Part shown: positions 38,456 through 48,257 of the stretch, in pieces
Position numbering within the stretch: the stretch's first letter is position 1
Layout: each line of letters opens with the position of its first letter
From: Pseudomonas sp. C2B4
GTDB lineage: Bacteria; Pseudomonadota; Gammaproteobacteria; Pseudomonadales; Pseudomonadaceae
Reading direction: 5' to 3'
Assembly: GCF_013359695.1 (NCBI RefSeq)
Contig: NZ_JABFMU010000016.1
Coordinates: 44,526 to 108,525 of the forward strand
DNA: 64,000 bases
Notes under the pieces: model-generated
What the model was told of the DNA's origin: nothing
Seen by the model: only the letters and a program-made list of their open reading frames with translations
The model's database searches: none
Made by a program: the position numbers and the translations under genes

Positions 38456-40231
38456 ATGAGCAAAATGAGAGCAATCGAAGCCGCCGTTCTGGTGATGCGC
38501 CGTGAAGGGGTTGATACCGCTTTTGGCATCCCGGGTGCCGCCATCAACCCGCTGTACTCCGCCCTGCAAAAGGTCGGCGGCATCGATCATGTCCTCGCTC
38601 GCCACGTTGAAGGCGCGTCGCACATGGCCGAGGGCTACACCCGCACCAAGGCCGGCAACATCGGCGTGTGCATCGGCACCTCCGGCCCTGCCGGCACCGA
38701 CATGGTCACCGGGCTCTACAGCGCCTCGGCCGACTCGATCCCGATCCTTTGCATCACCGGCCAGGCACCCCGCGCCCGTATGCACAAGGAAGACTTCCAG
38801 GCTGTCGACATCACCAGCATCGTCAAGCCAGTGACCAAGTGGGCGACCACCGTTCTGGAACCGGGCCAGGTGCCTTACGCGTTTCAGAAGGCCTTCTATG
38901 AAATGCGCTCCGGCCGTCCAGGCCCGGTGCTGATTGACCTGCCGTTCGACGTGCAGATGGCGGAAATCGAATTCGACATCGACGCCTACCAACCGCTGCC
39001 ATTGGCCAAACCGAACGCGACCCGCGTTCAGGTGGAAAAGGCCTTGGCGATGCTGGATCAGGCCGAGCGTCCGTTGCTGGTGGCCGGTGGTGGCATCATC
39101 AATGCCGACGCCAGTGACCTGCTGGTGGAGTTTGCCGAGCTGACCGGCATTCCGGTCATTCCGACCCTGATGGGCTGGGGCACCATCCCGGACGATCATC
39201 CGCTGATGGTCGGCATGGTTGGCTTGCAGACTTCGCACCGCTACGGCAACGCCACCCTGCTCAAGTCCGATGTGGTCCTGGGTGTCGGCAACCGTTGGGC
39301 CAACCGCCACACCGGCTCGGTCGACGTCTATACCGAAGGTCGCAAGTTCATTCACGTTGATATCGAACCGACCCAGATCGGCCGCGTATTCACCCCGGAC
39401 CTGGGCATCGTGTCCGACGCCGCTGCCGCGCTGACCGTGTTCATCGAAGTCGCTCGCGAATGGCAAGCGGCTGGCAAGCTGAAAAACCGCAGCGCCTGGT
39501 TGCAGGACTGCCAGCAGCGCAAGGCCAGCCTGCAGCGCAAGACTCACTTCGACAACGTGCCGGTCAAGCCGCAGCGCGTTTACGAAGAGATGAACCAGGT
39601 GTTCGGCAAGGACACCTGCTACGTCAGCACCATCGGCCTGTCGCAGATTGCCGGCGCGCAGTTCCTGCACGTCTACAAGCCGCGTCACTGGATCAACTGC
39701 GGCCAGGCGGGCCCGTTGGGCTGGACCATTCCGGCGGCACTGGGCGTGGTCAAGGCCGACCCGACCCGCAAGGTTGTCGCACTGTCGGGCGACTATGACT
39801 TCCAGTTCATGATCGAAGAATTGGCGGTAGGCGCGCAGTTCAAACTGCCGTACATCCATGTGGTGGTGAACAACTCGTACCTGGGTCTGATCCGCCAGGC
39901 GCAGCGCGGTTTCGAGATGGACTACTGCGTGCAGCTGTCCTTCGACAACCTGAACGCGCCGGAACTCAACGGTTATGGCGTCGATCACGTCGCGGTTGCC
40001 GAAGGCTTGGGCTGCAAGGCACTGCGTGTGTTCGAACCGTCTGAAATCGCCCCTGCCCTGCGCAAGGCCGAACAGATGATCGAGGAGTTCAAGGTTCCGG
40101 TGATCGTCGAGATTATCCTGGAGCGCGTGACCAACATCTCCATGGGCACCGAGATCAACGCCGTCAACGAATTCGAAGACCTGGCGCTGGTCGGCAACGA
40201 CGCGCCTACTGCGATTTCGTTGCTCGATTAA
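38456..40231 (+). CDS. gcl: glyoxylate carboligase
   Basis: Thiamine-diphosphate and FAD-binding enzyme, 591 residues, that joins two glyoxylate molecules to tartronate semialdehyde with loss of CO2. The N-terminal PYR domain has Val51 ([13 protein letters not shown]) where most ThDP enzymes have Glu, the known Gcl hallmark. The C-terminal PP domain has [15 protein letters not shown], the ThDP-metal site. AAAGAGG precedes the ATG at 38456. First gene of gcl-hyi-glxR-ttuD-pyk, which turns glyoxylate (from glycolate, allantoin or ethylene glycol) into pyruvate. Confidence 0.97.
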   Translation: MSKMRAIEAAVLVMRREGVDTAFGIPGAAINPLYSALQKVGGIDHVLARHVEGASHMAEGYTRTKAGNIGVCIGTSGPAGTDMVTGLYSASADSIPILCITGQAPRARMHKEDFQAVDITSIVKPVTKWATTVLEPGQVPYAFQKAFYEMRSGRPGPVLIDLPFDVQMAEIEFDIDAYQPLPLAKPNATRVQVEKALAMLDQAERPLLVAGGGIINADASDLLVEFAELTGIPVIPTLMGWGTIPDDHPLMVGMVGLQTSHRYGNATLLKSDVVLGVGNRWANRHTGSVDVYTEGRKFIHVDIEPTQIGRVFTPDLGIVSDAAAALTVFIEVAREWQAAGKLKNRSAWLQDCQQRKASLQRKTHFDNVPVKPQRVYEEMNQVFGKDTCYVSTIGLSQIAGAQFLHVYKPRHWINCGQAGPLGWTIPAALGVVKADPTRKVVALSGDYDFQFMIEELAVGAQFKLPYIHVVVNNSYLGLIRQAQRGFEMDYCVQLSFDNLNAPELNGYGVDHVAVAEGLGCKALRVFEPSEIAPALRKAEQMIEEFKVPVIVEIILERVTNISMGTEINAVNEFEDLALVGNDAPTAISLLD

Positions 40232-40248
40232 CTGCTGATAGTCCCTCC

Positions 40249-40339
40249 TGTGGGAGCGAGCCTGCTCGCGAAGGCGTCTTCAAATCCAACATTAATGTTG
40301 GCCGACGCTCCGCTATCGCGAGCAAGCTCGCTCCCACAA
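40249..40339. repeat. REPIN (inverted REP pair)
   Basis: Pair between gcl and hyi, inside the presumed operon: left GGGAGCGAGCCTGCTCGCG, right CGCGAGCAAGCTCGCTCCC. Confidence 0.93.
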
Positions 40340-40368
40340 GGGCCCTCACATATTTACGGGAGACCACC

Positions 40369-41151
40369 ATGCCGCGTTTCGCAGCCAACCTGTCCATGCT
40401 GTTCACCGAACAGGATTTCCTCGCCCGTTTCGAAGCGGCCGCCAAGGCCGGCTTCAGCGGTGTCGAATACCTGTTCCCGTACGACTTCAGCTCCGCTGAA
40501 ATCAAGGCCAAGCTCGATGCCAACGGTCTGACCCAAGTACTGTTCAACCTGCCGGCCGGTGACTGGGCCAAGGGTGAACGCGGTATCGCCTGCCTGCCGG
40601 ACCGTGTGGAAGAGTTCCGCGCCGGGGTCGACCTGGCCATCGCTTACGCGCAAGTGCTGGGCAACACCCAGGTCAACTGCCTGGCCGGTATCCGCCCACA
40701 AGGCGTTGACGATGCCACCGTGGAAAAAACCTTCGTCGCCAACCTCAATTACGCGGCCGACAAGCTGCAAGCGGCGGGCATCAAACTGGTGATGGAAGCG
40801 ATCAACACCCGCGACATCCCGGGCTTCTACTTGAACAACACGGCGCAAGCCCTGTCGATTCGCGAACAGGTCGGCAGCGCCAATCTGTTCCTGCAATACG
40901 ACATCTATCACATGCAAATCATGGAGGGCGACCTGGCCCGCACCATGCAATCGCACCTGGGCGAGATCAACCATATCCAGTTGGCCGACAACCCGGGGCG
41001 CAACGAACCGGGCACCGGTGAAATCAACTACCGCTTCCTGTTCGAACACCTGGACCGCATCGGTTATCAGGGTTGGGTTGGCTGTGAATACAAGCCACTG
41101 ACCACCACCGAAGCGGGACTGGGCTGGCTCAAAACCCATAACGCAATCTGA
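40369..41151 (+). CDS. hyi: hydroxypyruvate isomerase
   Basis: A 260-residue TIM-barrel enzyme of the xylose-isomerase-like AP endonuclease family, interconverting hydroxypyruvate and tartronate semialdehyde. MPRFAANLSMLFTEQDFLARF is the standard N-terminus; metal-site carboxylates are in VMEAINTRDIPGF and LQYDIYHMQIMEGD. GGGAG precedes the ATG. Second gene of the glyoxylate cluster, with a REPIN on either side of it. Confidence 0.96.
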   Translation: MPRFAANLSMLFTEQDFLARFEAAAKAGFSGVEYLFPYDFSSAEIKAKLDANGLTQVLFNLPAGDWAKGERGIACLPDRVEEFRAGVDLAIAYAQVLGNTQVNCLAGIRPQGVDDATVEKTFVANLNYAADKLQAAGIKLVMEAINTRDIPGFYLNNTAQALSIREQVGSANLFLQYDIYHMQIMEGDLARTMQSHLGEINHIQLADNPGRNEPGTGEINYRFLFEHLDRIGYQGWVGCEYKPLTTTEAGLGWLKTHNAI

Positions 41152-41169
41152 ACGAACAATACAAAACCC

Positions 41170-41259
41170 TGTGGGAGCGGGCTTGCCCGCGATGGCGGCA
41201 GCACACAAACAAATAGGTTGCCTGACCCACCGCCATCGCTGGCAAGCCAGCTCCCACAA
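41170..41259. repeat. REPIN, divergent right arm
   Basis: Left unit GGGAGCGGGCTTGCCCGCG; right unit CGCTGGCAAGCCAGCTCCC, with compensating changes that keep its own stem. Between hyi and glxR. Confidence 0.88.
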
Positions 41260-41318
41260 TGAATCTGCTGCGTCTCAAAGACTGCATTGCAGCATCGAAA
41301 TAAAACGAGGATTTTCTC

Positions 41319-42212
41319 ATGGCTAAAATCGGATTTATCGGCACCGGCATCATGGGCCACCCAATGGCGGCGAACCTGCAGAAAGCCGGTCACAGCCTGT
41401 TCCTGTCCGCGCACCACGACGCGGCCCCTGCCGACCTGGTTGCCGCTGGCGCCGTCGCCCTGGCCAACCCGAAGGAAGTGGCCCAGGAAGCCGAATTCAT
41501 CATCGTCATGGTCCCGGATACCCCGCAGGTCGATGACGTACTCTTCCGTGCCGACGGTGTCGCTGCCGGCATCGGCAAAGGCAAAGTGGTGATCGACATG
41601 AGCTCGATCTCGCCAACCGCCACCAAAGCCTTCGCGGCCAAGATCAATGAAAAAGGCGCTCAGTACCTCGACGCGCCAGTGTCCGGCGGTGAAGTCGGTG
41701 CCAAGGCCGCGACCCTGAGCATCATGGTCGGCGGCGATGCCGATGCCTTCGAACGCGCCCTGCCGCTGTTCCAGGCCATGGGCAAGAACATCACCCTGGT
41801 CGGTGGCAACGGTGACGGTCAGACCGCGAAAGTGGCGAACCAGATCATCGTCGCGCTGAACATCCAGGCCGTGGCCGAAGCCCTGCTGTTCGCCTCGAAA
41901 AACGGTGCCGATCCAGCCAAGGTGCGTGAAGCGCTGATGGGTGGCTTCGCTTCGTCGAAGATCCTCGAAGTGCACGGCGAGCGCATGATCAAAGGTACTT
42001 TCGATCCAGGCTTCCGCATCAGCCTGCACCAGAAGGACCTGAACCTGGCCCTGCAAGGCGCCAAGGAACTGAACATCAACCTGCCGAACACCGCCAACGC
42101 CCAGCAAGTGTTCAGCACCTGCGCGGCCATCGGTGGCAGCAACTGGGATCACTCGGCGCTGATCAAAGGCCTTGAGCACATGGCGAACTTCTCGATCCGC
42201 GACAAGAAGTAA
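41319..42212 (+). CDS. glxR: tartronate semialdehyde reductase
   Basis: 2-hydroxy-3-oxopropionate reductase, 297 residues, beta-hydroxyacid dehydrogenase family; reduces tartronate semialdehyde to D-glycerate with NAD(P)H. The Rossmann loop GFIGTGIMGHPMAANL (4-19), substrate-binding DAPVSGGEVGA and the catalytic Lys in GDGQTAKVANQII are all present. AACGAGG precedes the ATG. Third gene of the pathway. Confidence 0.97.
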   Translation: MAKIGFIGTGIMGHPMAANLQKAGHSLFLSAHHDAAPADLVAAGAVALANPKEVAQEAEFIIVMVPDTPQVDDVLFRADGVAAGIGKGKVVIDMSSISPTATKAFAAKINEKGAQYLDAPVSGGEVGAKAATLSIMVGGDADAFERALPLFQAMGKNITLVGGNGDGQTAKVANQIIVALNIQAVAEALLFASKNGADPAKVREALMGGFASSKILEVHGERMIKGTFDPGFRISLHQKDLNLALQGAKELNINLPNTANAQQVFSTCAAIGGSNWDHSALIKGLEHMANFSIRDKK

Positions 42213-42236
42213 GCCCTGCCCCAAACTGCATCAAAC

Positions 42237-42330
42237 CTGTGGGAGCGAGCCTGCTCGCGAAAGCGGTTTCACATTCAACAACTCTGTTGACTGACACCCC
42301 GTCTTCGCGAGCAGGCTCGCTCCCACAGGG
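42237..42330. repeat. REPIN (inverted REP pair)
   Basis: Near-perfect inverted pair between glxR and ttuD, the third REPIN inside the gcl-pyk unit. Confidence 0.94.
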
Positions 42331-42370
42331 TCCGCGACAACCCCAATAACAAGAATTCCGGGAGCCCGCC

Positions 42371-43645
42371 ATGTCGGTCGATCCGCAACAATTCCTGCGC
42401 GAGCTGTTCGCCACAGCCATCGACGCGGCCCATCCGCAACAAGTCCTCGAAGCCCATCTGCCTGCCGATCGCAGCGGACGGGTGATCGTCATCGGCGCCG
42501 GCAAAGCCGCGGCCGCCATGGCCCAGGTGGTCGAGCGTTGCTGGCAGGGTGAAGTATCCGGTCTGGTGGTGACGCGCTACGGTCACGGCGCCCCGTGCGA
42601 AAAAATCGAAGTGGTCGAAGCCGCGCACCCCGTGCCTGACGCCGCCGGCCAGGCTGTGGCCAAGCGCGTATTCGAGCTGGTCAGCAACCTGACGGAAAGC
42701 GACCGAGTGATCTTCTTGCTGTCCGGTGGCGGTTCAGCGCTGCTCGCCCTCCCGGCAGCCGGCATCACCCTGGCCGACAAACAGTCGATCAACAAGGCCC
42801 TGCTCAAATCCGGCGCCTCCATCGGCGAGATGAACTGCGTGCGCAAGCACCTCTCGGCGATCAAGGGCGGGCGCCTCGGCAAGGCCTGCTGGCCGGCAAC
42901 CGTGTACACCTATGCGATTTCCGATGTGCCGGGCGACCTCGCCACGGTCATCGCTTCCGGTCCCACCGTGGCCGATCCGAGCACGTCGACCGAAGCGCTG
43001 GCGATCCTCAAGCGCTACAACATCGACGTGCCAGCCTCCGTGCGCACCTGGTTGCAAAGCCCGGAATCGGAAACCGTCAAACCCGGCGACCCGAGCCTGG
43101 CCCGTAGTCATTTCCAGTTGATCGCCCGCCCGCAACAGTCACTGGAAGCGGCGGCGGTGAAATGCCGTCAGGCCGGTTTCAGTCCGTTGATCCTCGGCGA
43201 CCTGGAAGGCGAATCCCGCGAAGTGGCCAAGGTTCACGCCGGCATCGCCCGACAAGTCGTGCTGCACGGCCAGCCGCTGGCGGCGCCCTGCGTGATTCTC
43301 TCCGGCGGCGAAACCACCGTCACCGTGCGCGGCAATGGCCGTGGCGGACGCAACGCCGAGTTCCTGCTGAGCCTGACCGACAACCTCAAGGGCCTGCCGG
43401 GCGTCTATGCGCTGGCCGGCGACACCGATGGCATCGACGGTTCCGAGGACAATGCCGGCGCCATCATGACCCCGGACAGCTACGCCCGCGCCGCTGCCCT
43501 CGGCCTGAGCGCCAGCGACGAGTTGGACAACAACAATGGCTACGGCTATTTCGAGGCGCTGGACGCATTGATCGTCACTGAGCCGACCCGCACCAACGTC
43601 AACGACTTCCGCGCCATTCTGATCCTTGAGAGCCCAAAACCATGA
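42371..43645 (+). CDS. ttuD: glycerate 2-kinase / hydroxypyruvate reductase (MOFRL family)
   Basis: A 424-residue member of the DUF4147-MOFRL family. Known as TtuD hydroxypyruvate reductase in older annotations, the family's proven activity is glycerate 2-kinase, phosphorylating D-glycerate to 2-phosphoglycerate. VIGAGKAAAAMA and LLSGGGSALLALP are the nucleotide-site motifs; SGGETTVTVRGNGRGGRNAE and GDTDGIDGSEDNAGA lie in the C-terminal MOFRL domain. Its product feeds the pathway toward pyruvate kinase, whose gene overlaps by four bases (ATGA). Confidence 0.94.
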   Translation: MSVDPQQFLRELFATAIDAAHPQQVLEAHLPADRSGRVIVIGAGKAAAAMAQVVERCWQGEVSGLVVTRYGHGAPCEKIEVVEAAHPVPDAAGQAVAKRVFELVSNLTESDRVIFLLSGGGSALLALPAAGITLADKQSINKALLKSGASIGEMNCVRKHLSAIKGGRLGKACWPATVYTYAISDVPGDLATVIASGPTVADPSTSTEALAILKRYNIDVPASVRTWLQSPESETVKPGDPSLARSHFQLIARPQQSLEAAAVKCRQAGFSPLILGDLEGESREVAKVHAGIARQVVLHGQPLAAPCVILSGGETTVTVRGNGRGGRNAEFLLSLTDNLKGLPGVYALAGDTDGIDGSEDNAGAIMTPDSYARAAALGLSASDELDNNNGYGYFEALDALIVTEPTRTNVNDFRAILILESPKP

Positions 43646-45057
43646 CGCCTGACAAAAAGGTCAAAATACTCGCCACCCTGGGCCCTGCCATCAACGGGAT
43701 CGACGACATCCGCGAACTGGTGCAGGCCGGGGTCAACATCTTTCGCCTGAACTTCAGCCACGGCGATCACGCCGACCACGCCCAGCGTTATCAGTGGATC
43801 CGTGAAGTGGAGCGCCAGCTGAATTATCCGTTGGGCATTCTGATGGACCTGCAAGGTCCGAAACTGCGGGTCGGCAAGTTCGCCGAGGGCAAGGTGCAAC
43901 TGGTCCGCGGTCAGGCCCTGCGCCTGGATCTCGATGCCACGCCGGGCGATGAGCGCCGGGTCAACCTGCCGCACCCGGAAATCATCGCCGCGCTGGAGCC
44001 GGGCATGGACCTGTTGCTCGATGATGGCAAGCTGCGCCTGCGGGTGGTCACCAAGTACGCTGACGCCATCGACACCACCGTACTCAACGGCGGTGAGCTG
44101 TCGGATCGCAAAGGCGTGAACGTGCCACAAGCGGTGCTCGACCTGAGCCCGCTGACCGCCAAGGATCGCCGCGACTTGAGTTTCGGTCTGGAACTGGGTG
44201 TGGACTGGGTGGCACTGTCGTTCGTGCAGCGTCCGGATGACATCCGCGAGGCCCGCGCACTGATCGGCGACAAAGCGTTTTTGATGGCCAAGATCGAGAA
44301 GCCATCGGCCGTGACCCAACTGCGGGAAATCGCCGAGTTGAGCGACGCGATCATGGTCGCTCGCGGTGACCTCGGTGTAGAAGTGCCCGCCGAAAGCGTG
44401 CCGCAGATCCAGAAGAACATCATCAGCACCTGCCGCCAGCTCGGTAAACCGGTGGTGGTGGCGACGCAGATGCTCGAATCGATGCGCTTCTCCCCGGCAC
44501 CCACCCGCGCCGAAGTGACCGATGTCGCCAACGCGGTGGCCGAGGGTGCCGACGCGGTGATGCTGTCGGCGGAAACCGCCTCCGGCGAGTACCCGCTCGA
44601 AGCCGTGCAGATGATGAGCAAGATCATTCGTCAGGTGGAGAACGGTCCGGACTATCAAGCCCAGCTCGACGTCAGCCGACCGAAAGCCGAAGCCACGGTT
44701 TCCGATGCAATCAGCTGCGCGATCCGCCGCATCAGCAACGTGCTGCCGGTGGCGGTGCTGGTCAATTACAGCGAGTCGGGGACGTCGAGTTTGCGTGCGG
44801 CGCGGGAGCGGCCGACGGTGCCGATCCTCAACCTGACACCGAACTTGCAGACCGCTCGTCGCTTGACTGTGGCCTGGGGCGTGCACTCGGTGGTCAATGA
44901 TCGGCTGCGTCAGGTGGATGAAGTGTGTTCGACAGCGCTGGAAATCGCCCAGGCCCAGGGCATGGCGCAGCGCGGCGACACGTTATTGATCACGGCGGGT
45001 GTGCCGTTTGGGCAGCCGGGGTCGACTAACTCATTGCGTATCGAGACGTTGATCTAG
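43642..45057 (+). CDS. pyk: pyruvate kinase
   Basis: Converts phosphoenolpyruvate and ADP to pyruvate and ATP; 471 residues. K/FRLNFSHGDH near the N-terminus, the active-site MAKIEKPSA and AIMVARGDLGVEVP, and MLSAETASGEYP are all intact. It is the PykF-type paralogue that in pseudomonads accompanies gcl, closing the route from glyoxylate to pyruvate. ATGA overlap with ttuD shows translational coupling. Followed by a REPIN rather than a terminator. Confidence 0.97.
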   Translation: MTPDKKVKILATLGPAINGIDDIRELVQAGVNIFRLNFSHGDHADHAQRYQWIREVERQLNYPLGILMDLQGPKLRVGKFAEGKVQLVRGQALRLDLDATPGDERRVNLPHPEIIAALEPGMDLLLDDGKLRLRVVTKYADAIDTTVLNGGELSDRKGVNVPQAVLDLSPLTAKDRRDLSFGLELGVDWVALSFVQRPDDIREARALIGDKAFLMAKIEKPSAVTQLREIAELSDAIMVARGDLGVEVPAESVPQIQKNIISTCRQLGKPVVVATQMLESMRFSPAPTRAEVTDVANAVAEGADAVMLSAETASGEYPLEAVQMMSKIIRQVENGPDYQAQLDVSRPKAEATVSDAISCAIRRISNVLPVAVLVNYSESGTSSLRAARERPTVPILNLTPNLQTARRLTVAWGVHSVVNDRLRQVDEVCSTALEIAQAQGMAQRGDTLLITAGVPFGQPGSTNSLRIETLI

Positions 45058-45073
45058 AGCGCCCATACCGGCC

Positions 45074-45170
45074 TCTTCGCGAGCAGGCTCGCTCCCACAT
45101 TAGATTGTGTCGATCACAAATCTAATATTGAACAAAGATTCAATGTGGGAGCGAGCCTGCTCGCGAAGGC
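45074..45170. repeat. REPIN (inverted REP pair)
   Basis: Pair after pyk in the TTCGCGAGCAGGCTCGCTCC-first orientation. Its centre (TTAGATTGTGTCGATCACAA then ATCTAAT) is itself nearly palindromic, so the whole element can fold as one long hairpin. Confidence 0.93.
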
Positions 45171-45204
45171 GGCGACACGGTTTAACTGACTTTTTAGAAC
45201 TGCC

Positions 45205-46119
45205 ATGCCTGCCAACCACTTCAACACCCACTGCCCCGACTGGGCCGAGGCTTTGCTCAACGGCTTCAGTCAAATCTTCCTCCAGCGCAATCCGCTGTGC
45301 GGACTGCTATGCCTCTCGGCAATCCTGTTCACCGCGCCCGCCTTGCTCGGCGGCGCATTGCTCGGAGGCGTCGCCGGATTGCTCACCGCGCAACGGCGCA
45401 ACTACGCAAAGGCTGATCGCCAGGCTGGCTTGTTCAGCTACAACGGCGTGTTGCTCGGTCTGTTGCTGAGCCTGTATTTCCCCTGGTCGGCGATGATGCC
45501 TCCGCTGATTCTGGCGGCCGGTGGCTTGAGTGCGATGATCACTCAGCAATGGCTCAAGCGCGCCCGCGTCAACCAATGCCTGCCCGCCTACACCGCGCCG
45601 TTCGTGGGCCTGAGCTGGTTGCTGCTGTGTTTCGCCGCGCCGTCGGTGCCGACACCCCTGATCGAGCTGAACACACCGAACCTCTTTGCCGCATCGCTCA
45701 GAGGGATTGGCCAGGTGATGTTTCTCGACCATCCGCTGGCCGGGGCAATGATTGCCGCCGGTTTGCTGATCGCCGACCGCCGTGCGTTCGGTTGGGCGCT
45801 GATGGCCTCGATCCTCGGCCTCTGCTCCAGTCTGTTGCACCATGAGGCCGGCACCGCCCTGCTCGGCCTGGGCGGCTACAACGCCGTACTGGCTGCTCTC
45901 GCCTTCAGTGCGCAACGCCAGCAACCCTGGTTGCCACTGCTCGGCATCGTCCTGGCGCTGTTGCTGACGCCCTTGTTTGCCGCCGCCGGCCTGGCCACGC
46001 TCACCGCCCCCTTCATCCTCGCTTGCTGGCTGATCCGCGCCGGCATTCAGATGCTCGGCAAAACCGCTGTCGACGCCGCGCCTTGCGCTCACGGGGAGAA
46101 TCAACCTAGGCTGCGCTGA
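45205..46119 (+). CDS. urea transporter
   Basis: A 304-residue membrane protein of the UT family (passive urea channel). About ten hydrophobic segments in two similar halves; the N-half NPLCGLLCLSAILFTAPALLGGALLGG and the C-half FLDHPLAGAMIAAGLLIADRRAFGWALMAS are the repeated NPL/G-type pore signatures. Urease genes are not in this window. In P. putida a urea transporter also follows the gcl-pyk cluster, which may reflect purine/allantoin breakdown giving both urea and glyoxylate; that link is inference. Confidence 0.88.
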   Translation: MPANHFNTHCPDWAEALLNGFSQIFLQRNPLCGLLCLSAILFTAPALLGGALLGGVAGLLTAQRRNYAKADRQAGLFSYNGVLLGLLLSLYFPWSAMMPPLILAAGGLSAMITQQWLKRARVNQCLPAYTAPFVGLSWLLLCFAAPSVPTPLIELNTPNLFAASLRGIGQVMFLDHPLAGAMIAAGLLIADRRAFGWALMASILGLCSSLLHHEAGTALLGLGGYNAVLAALAFSAQRQQPWLPLLGIVLALLLTPLFAAAGLATLTAPFILACWLIRAGIQMLGKTAVDAAPCAHGENQPRLR

Positions 46120-46140
46120 TCATTGAGTCAGGCGTTATCC

Positions 46141-46968
46141 ATGGACAGCAGCAACAAAGATTGGCGTGAACGGCTTTACGTCATGATTTTCCAGACCGAC
46201 ACCAAGGCAGGCAGGCGTTTTGACGGCATTTTGCTGTTGATCATCCTCGCCAGCCTGGTGATCGTGATGCTCGACAGCATCGACACCATCCACAAGAACT
46301 ACGCCGATGTGCTGGCGTACATCGAGTGGGGCTTCACGGTGATCTTCCTCGGCGAATACATCCTGCGGCTGTATTGCTCGCCCAAGCCTTTGCGCTATGC
46401 CTTCAGTTTTTACGGGTTGGTGGATGTACTGGCGATCGTGCCCGGCATCCTCGCGCTGTATTACGCCGATGCCCAGTACCTGCTGATTATCCGGATCATC
46501 CGGATGCTGCGGATTTTCCGCGTGCTCAAACTCAGCCCGTACCTGAAACAAGCCCATTACCTGCTTGATGCCCTGCGCGGCAGCAAGCAGAAAATCCTCG
46601 TGTTCCTGCTCAGTGTCTGCACCCTGGTGACGGTGTTCGGCACGCTGATGTACGTGGTCGAAGGCCCGGAACGTGGTTTCACCAGCATTCCCAAAAGCAT
46701 CTACTGGGCTATCGTCACGCTGACGACCGTGGGTTATGGCGACATCGTGCCCAAGACCCCGCTGGGCCAGGTGATTTCATCGCTGGTGATGATCACCGGT
46801 TATTCGATCATTGCCGTGCCCACCGGGATTTTCACCGCCGAACTGGCCACCGCCATGCGTGGTGAACAATTGCAACACGACTGCCCGGTGTGCCGGAAAA
46901 ACAGCCATGAACATGGCGCCGCGTTCTGTTCTCGTTGTGGCAATGCACTCTTTAAGAAATTGGAATAA
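46141..46968 (+). CDS. voltage-gated potassium channel-like protein with C-terminal zinc ribbon
   Basis: A 275-residue six-helix ion channel. The S4-like segment RIIRMLRIFRVLK (118-130) carries regularly spaced Arg/Lys, and the selectivity filter TVGYGD (196-201) predicts potassium. Unusually the C-terminus ends in a small zinc ribbon with Cys248, Cys251, Cys263 and Cys266 (CPVC, CSRC). This could tetramerise or sense metal/redox. ATG at 46141 chosen; a TTG six codons earlier is weak. It lies 21 bp after the urea transporter and may be co-transcribed. Confidence 0.88.
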   Translation: MDSSNKDWRERLYVMIFQTDTKAGRRFDGILLLIILASLVIVMLDSIDTIHKNYADVLAYIEWGFTVIFLGEYILRLYCSPKPLRYAFSFYGLVDVLAIVPGILALYYADAQYLLIIRIIRMLRIFRVLKLSPYLKQAHYLLDALRGSKQKILVFLLSVCTLVTVFGTLMYVVEGPERGFTSIPKSIYWAIVTLTTVGYGDIVPKTPLGQVISSLVMITGYSIIAVPTGIFTAELATAMRGEQLQHDCPVCRKNSHEHGAAFCSRCGNALFKKLE

Positions 46969-46986
46969 GCAAAGTACTTTTTAATC

Positions 46987-47016
46987 TTTAAAGGTCTATG
47001 CGAGCCCGGCTATAGT
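46987..47016 (+). promoter_or_regulatory. possible sbp promoter
   Basis: TTTAAA (46987-46992), an 18-bp spacer and TATAGT (47011-47016). If used, the REPIN at 47050-47160 would be in the 5' leader of sbp. Confidence 0.4.
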
Positions 47017-47049
47017 CGCTGCCAAAATGGTATCGCCCTTACACATAAC

Positions 47050-47160
47050 CCACCTGTAGGAGCGAGCCTGCTCGCGATGGACGTCAACGATGACGCGGGC
47101 TGCCTGACTGCCCGCGATGTCAGGGCGTTTTTCGCGAGCAGGCTCGCTCCTACAGGTGGG
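47050..47160. repeat. REPIN upstream of sbp
   Basis: Pair with GTAGGAGCGAGC arms and a longer centre containing GATGACGCGGG and GGGCGTTTTTCGCGAG. Similar centres occur at 48258-48366 and 61501-61606, marking a REPIN subfamily. Confidence 0.92.
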
Positions 47161-47197
47161 GCGGCAGCTCCTACATACACAGAACAAGGAATTCGCA

Positions 47198-48193
47198 GTG
47201 AAAAAACTCTTTGGCGCCTCACTTCTGGCCGCTGGCCTGGCATTGACCAGCGTGGCTCAGGCCGCACCGACCCTGCTCAACGTTTCCTACGACGTGATGC
47301 GCGATTTCTACAAGGACTACAACACTGCGTTCCAGAAGCACTGGCAAGCCGAGCACAACGAAAACATCACCCTGCAGATGTCCTTCGGCGGCTCCAGCAA
47401 ACAGGCGCGTTCGGTCATCGACGGCCTGCCGGCTGACGTGATCACCATGAACATGGCCACCGACATCAATGCCCTGGCCGACAACGGCAAACTGGTCCCG
47501 GACAACTGGGTCACGCGCCTGCCGAACAACAGCGCGCCCTTCACCTCGGCCACCGTGTTCATCGTGCGCAAGGGCAACCCGAAAGCCCTGAAAGACTGGC
47601 CGGATCTGCTCAAGGATGGCGTTCAGGTCATCGTGCCGAACCCGAAAACCTCGGGTAACGGTCGCTACACCTATCTGTCGGCCTGGGGCTATGTGCTGAA
47701 AAACGGCGGCGACGAAAACAAGGCCAAGGATTTCGTTGGCAAGCTGTTCAAGCAAGCGCCGGTACTAGACACCGGTGGCCGTGCCGCGACGACCACCTTC
47801 ATGACCAACCAGATCGGCGACGTGCTGGTGACCTTCGAGAACGAAGCCGAAATGATCGCCCGCGAGTTCGGTCGCGACCAGTTCGAAGTGATCTATCCGA
47901 GCGTCTCCGCCGAAGCCGAGCCGCCGGTATCGGTGGTCGACAAATCCGTCGACAAAAAAGGCACCCGCGCTGCCGCCGAGGAATACCTGAAGTACCTGTG
48001 GTCGCCGGAAGGCCAGGAAATCGCCGCCGCCAACTACCTGCGTCCACGTGATCCGGCGGTGTTGGCCAAGTACACCGACCGTTTCCCGAAAGTGGACTTC
48101 CTGTCGGTAGAGAAAACCTTCGGCGACTGGCGCACCGTGCAGAAAACCCACTTCAACGATGGCGGGATTTTCGATCAGATCTATGCCCAGTAA
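47198..48193 (+). CDS. sbp: sulfate-binding periplasmic protein
   Basis: A 331-residue substrate-binding protein of the sulfate/thiosulfate ABC uptake system. Signal peptide VKKLFGASLLAAGLALTSVAQA, mature start APTLLNVSYDVMRDFYKDYN, then the sulfate-site stretches SFGGSSKQARSV, MATDINALAD and NPKTSGNGRYTYLSAWGY. Start is GTG at 47198 with ACAAGGA upstream; the frame is open through the REPIN but that is not coding. The cysTWA permease genes are not adjacent, so this copy is an orphan here. Usually under CysB control. Flanked on both sides by related REPINs. Confidence 0.94.
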   Translation: MKKLFGASLLAAGLALTSVAQAAPTLLNVSYDVMRDFYKDYNTAFQKHWQAEHNENITLQMSFGGSSKQARSVIDGLPADVITMNMATDINALADNGKLVPDNWVTRLPNNSAPFTSATVFIVRKGNPKALKDWPDLLKDGVQVIVPNPKTSGNGRYTYLSAWGYVLKNGGDENKAKDFVGKLFKQAPVLDTGGRAATTTFMTNQIGDVLVTFENEAEMIAREFGRDQFEVIYPSVSAEAEPPVSVVDKSVDKKGTRAAAEEYLKYLWSPEGQEIAAANYLRPRDPAVLAKYTDRFPKVDFLSVEKTFGDWRTVQKTHFNDGGIFDQIYAQ

Positions 48194-48210
48194 ACACTGA
48201 GCAGTCATGA

Positions 48211-48240
48211 AAAAGGCGACCTGAAGAGGTCGCCTTTTTT
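48211..48240 (+). terminator. sbp terminator
   Basis: Hairpin AAAGGCGACCT / AGGTCGCCTTT with a six-T run, 18 bp after the stop. Confidence 0.9.
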
Positions 48241-48257
48241 GTCGGTAAAACACCGAA

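Noticed and set aside
47117..47197. N-terminal extension of sbp to 47117
   Set aside because: It is REPIN sequence read through in frame; the signal peptide starts at the GTG at 47198 with a ribosome site.
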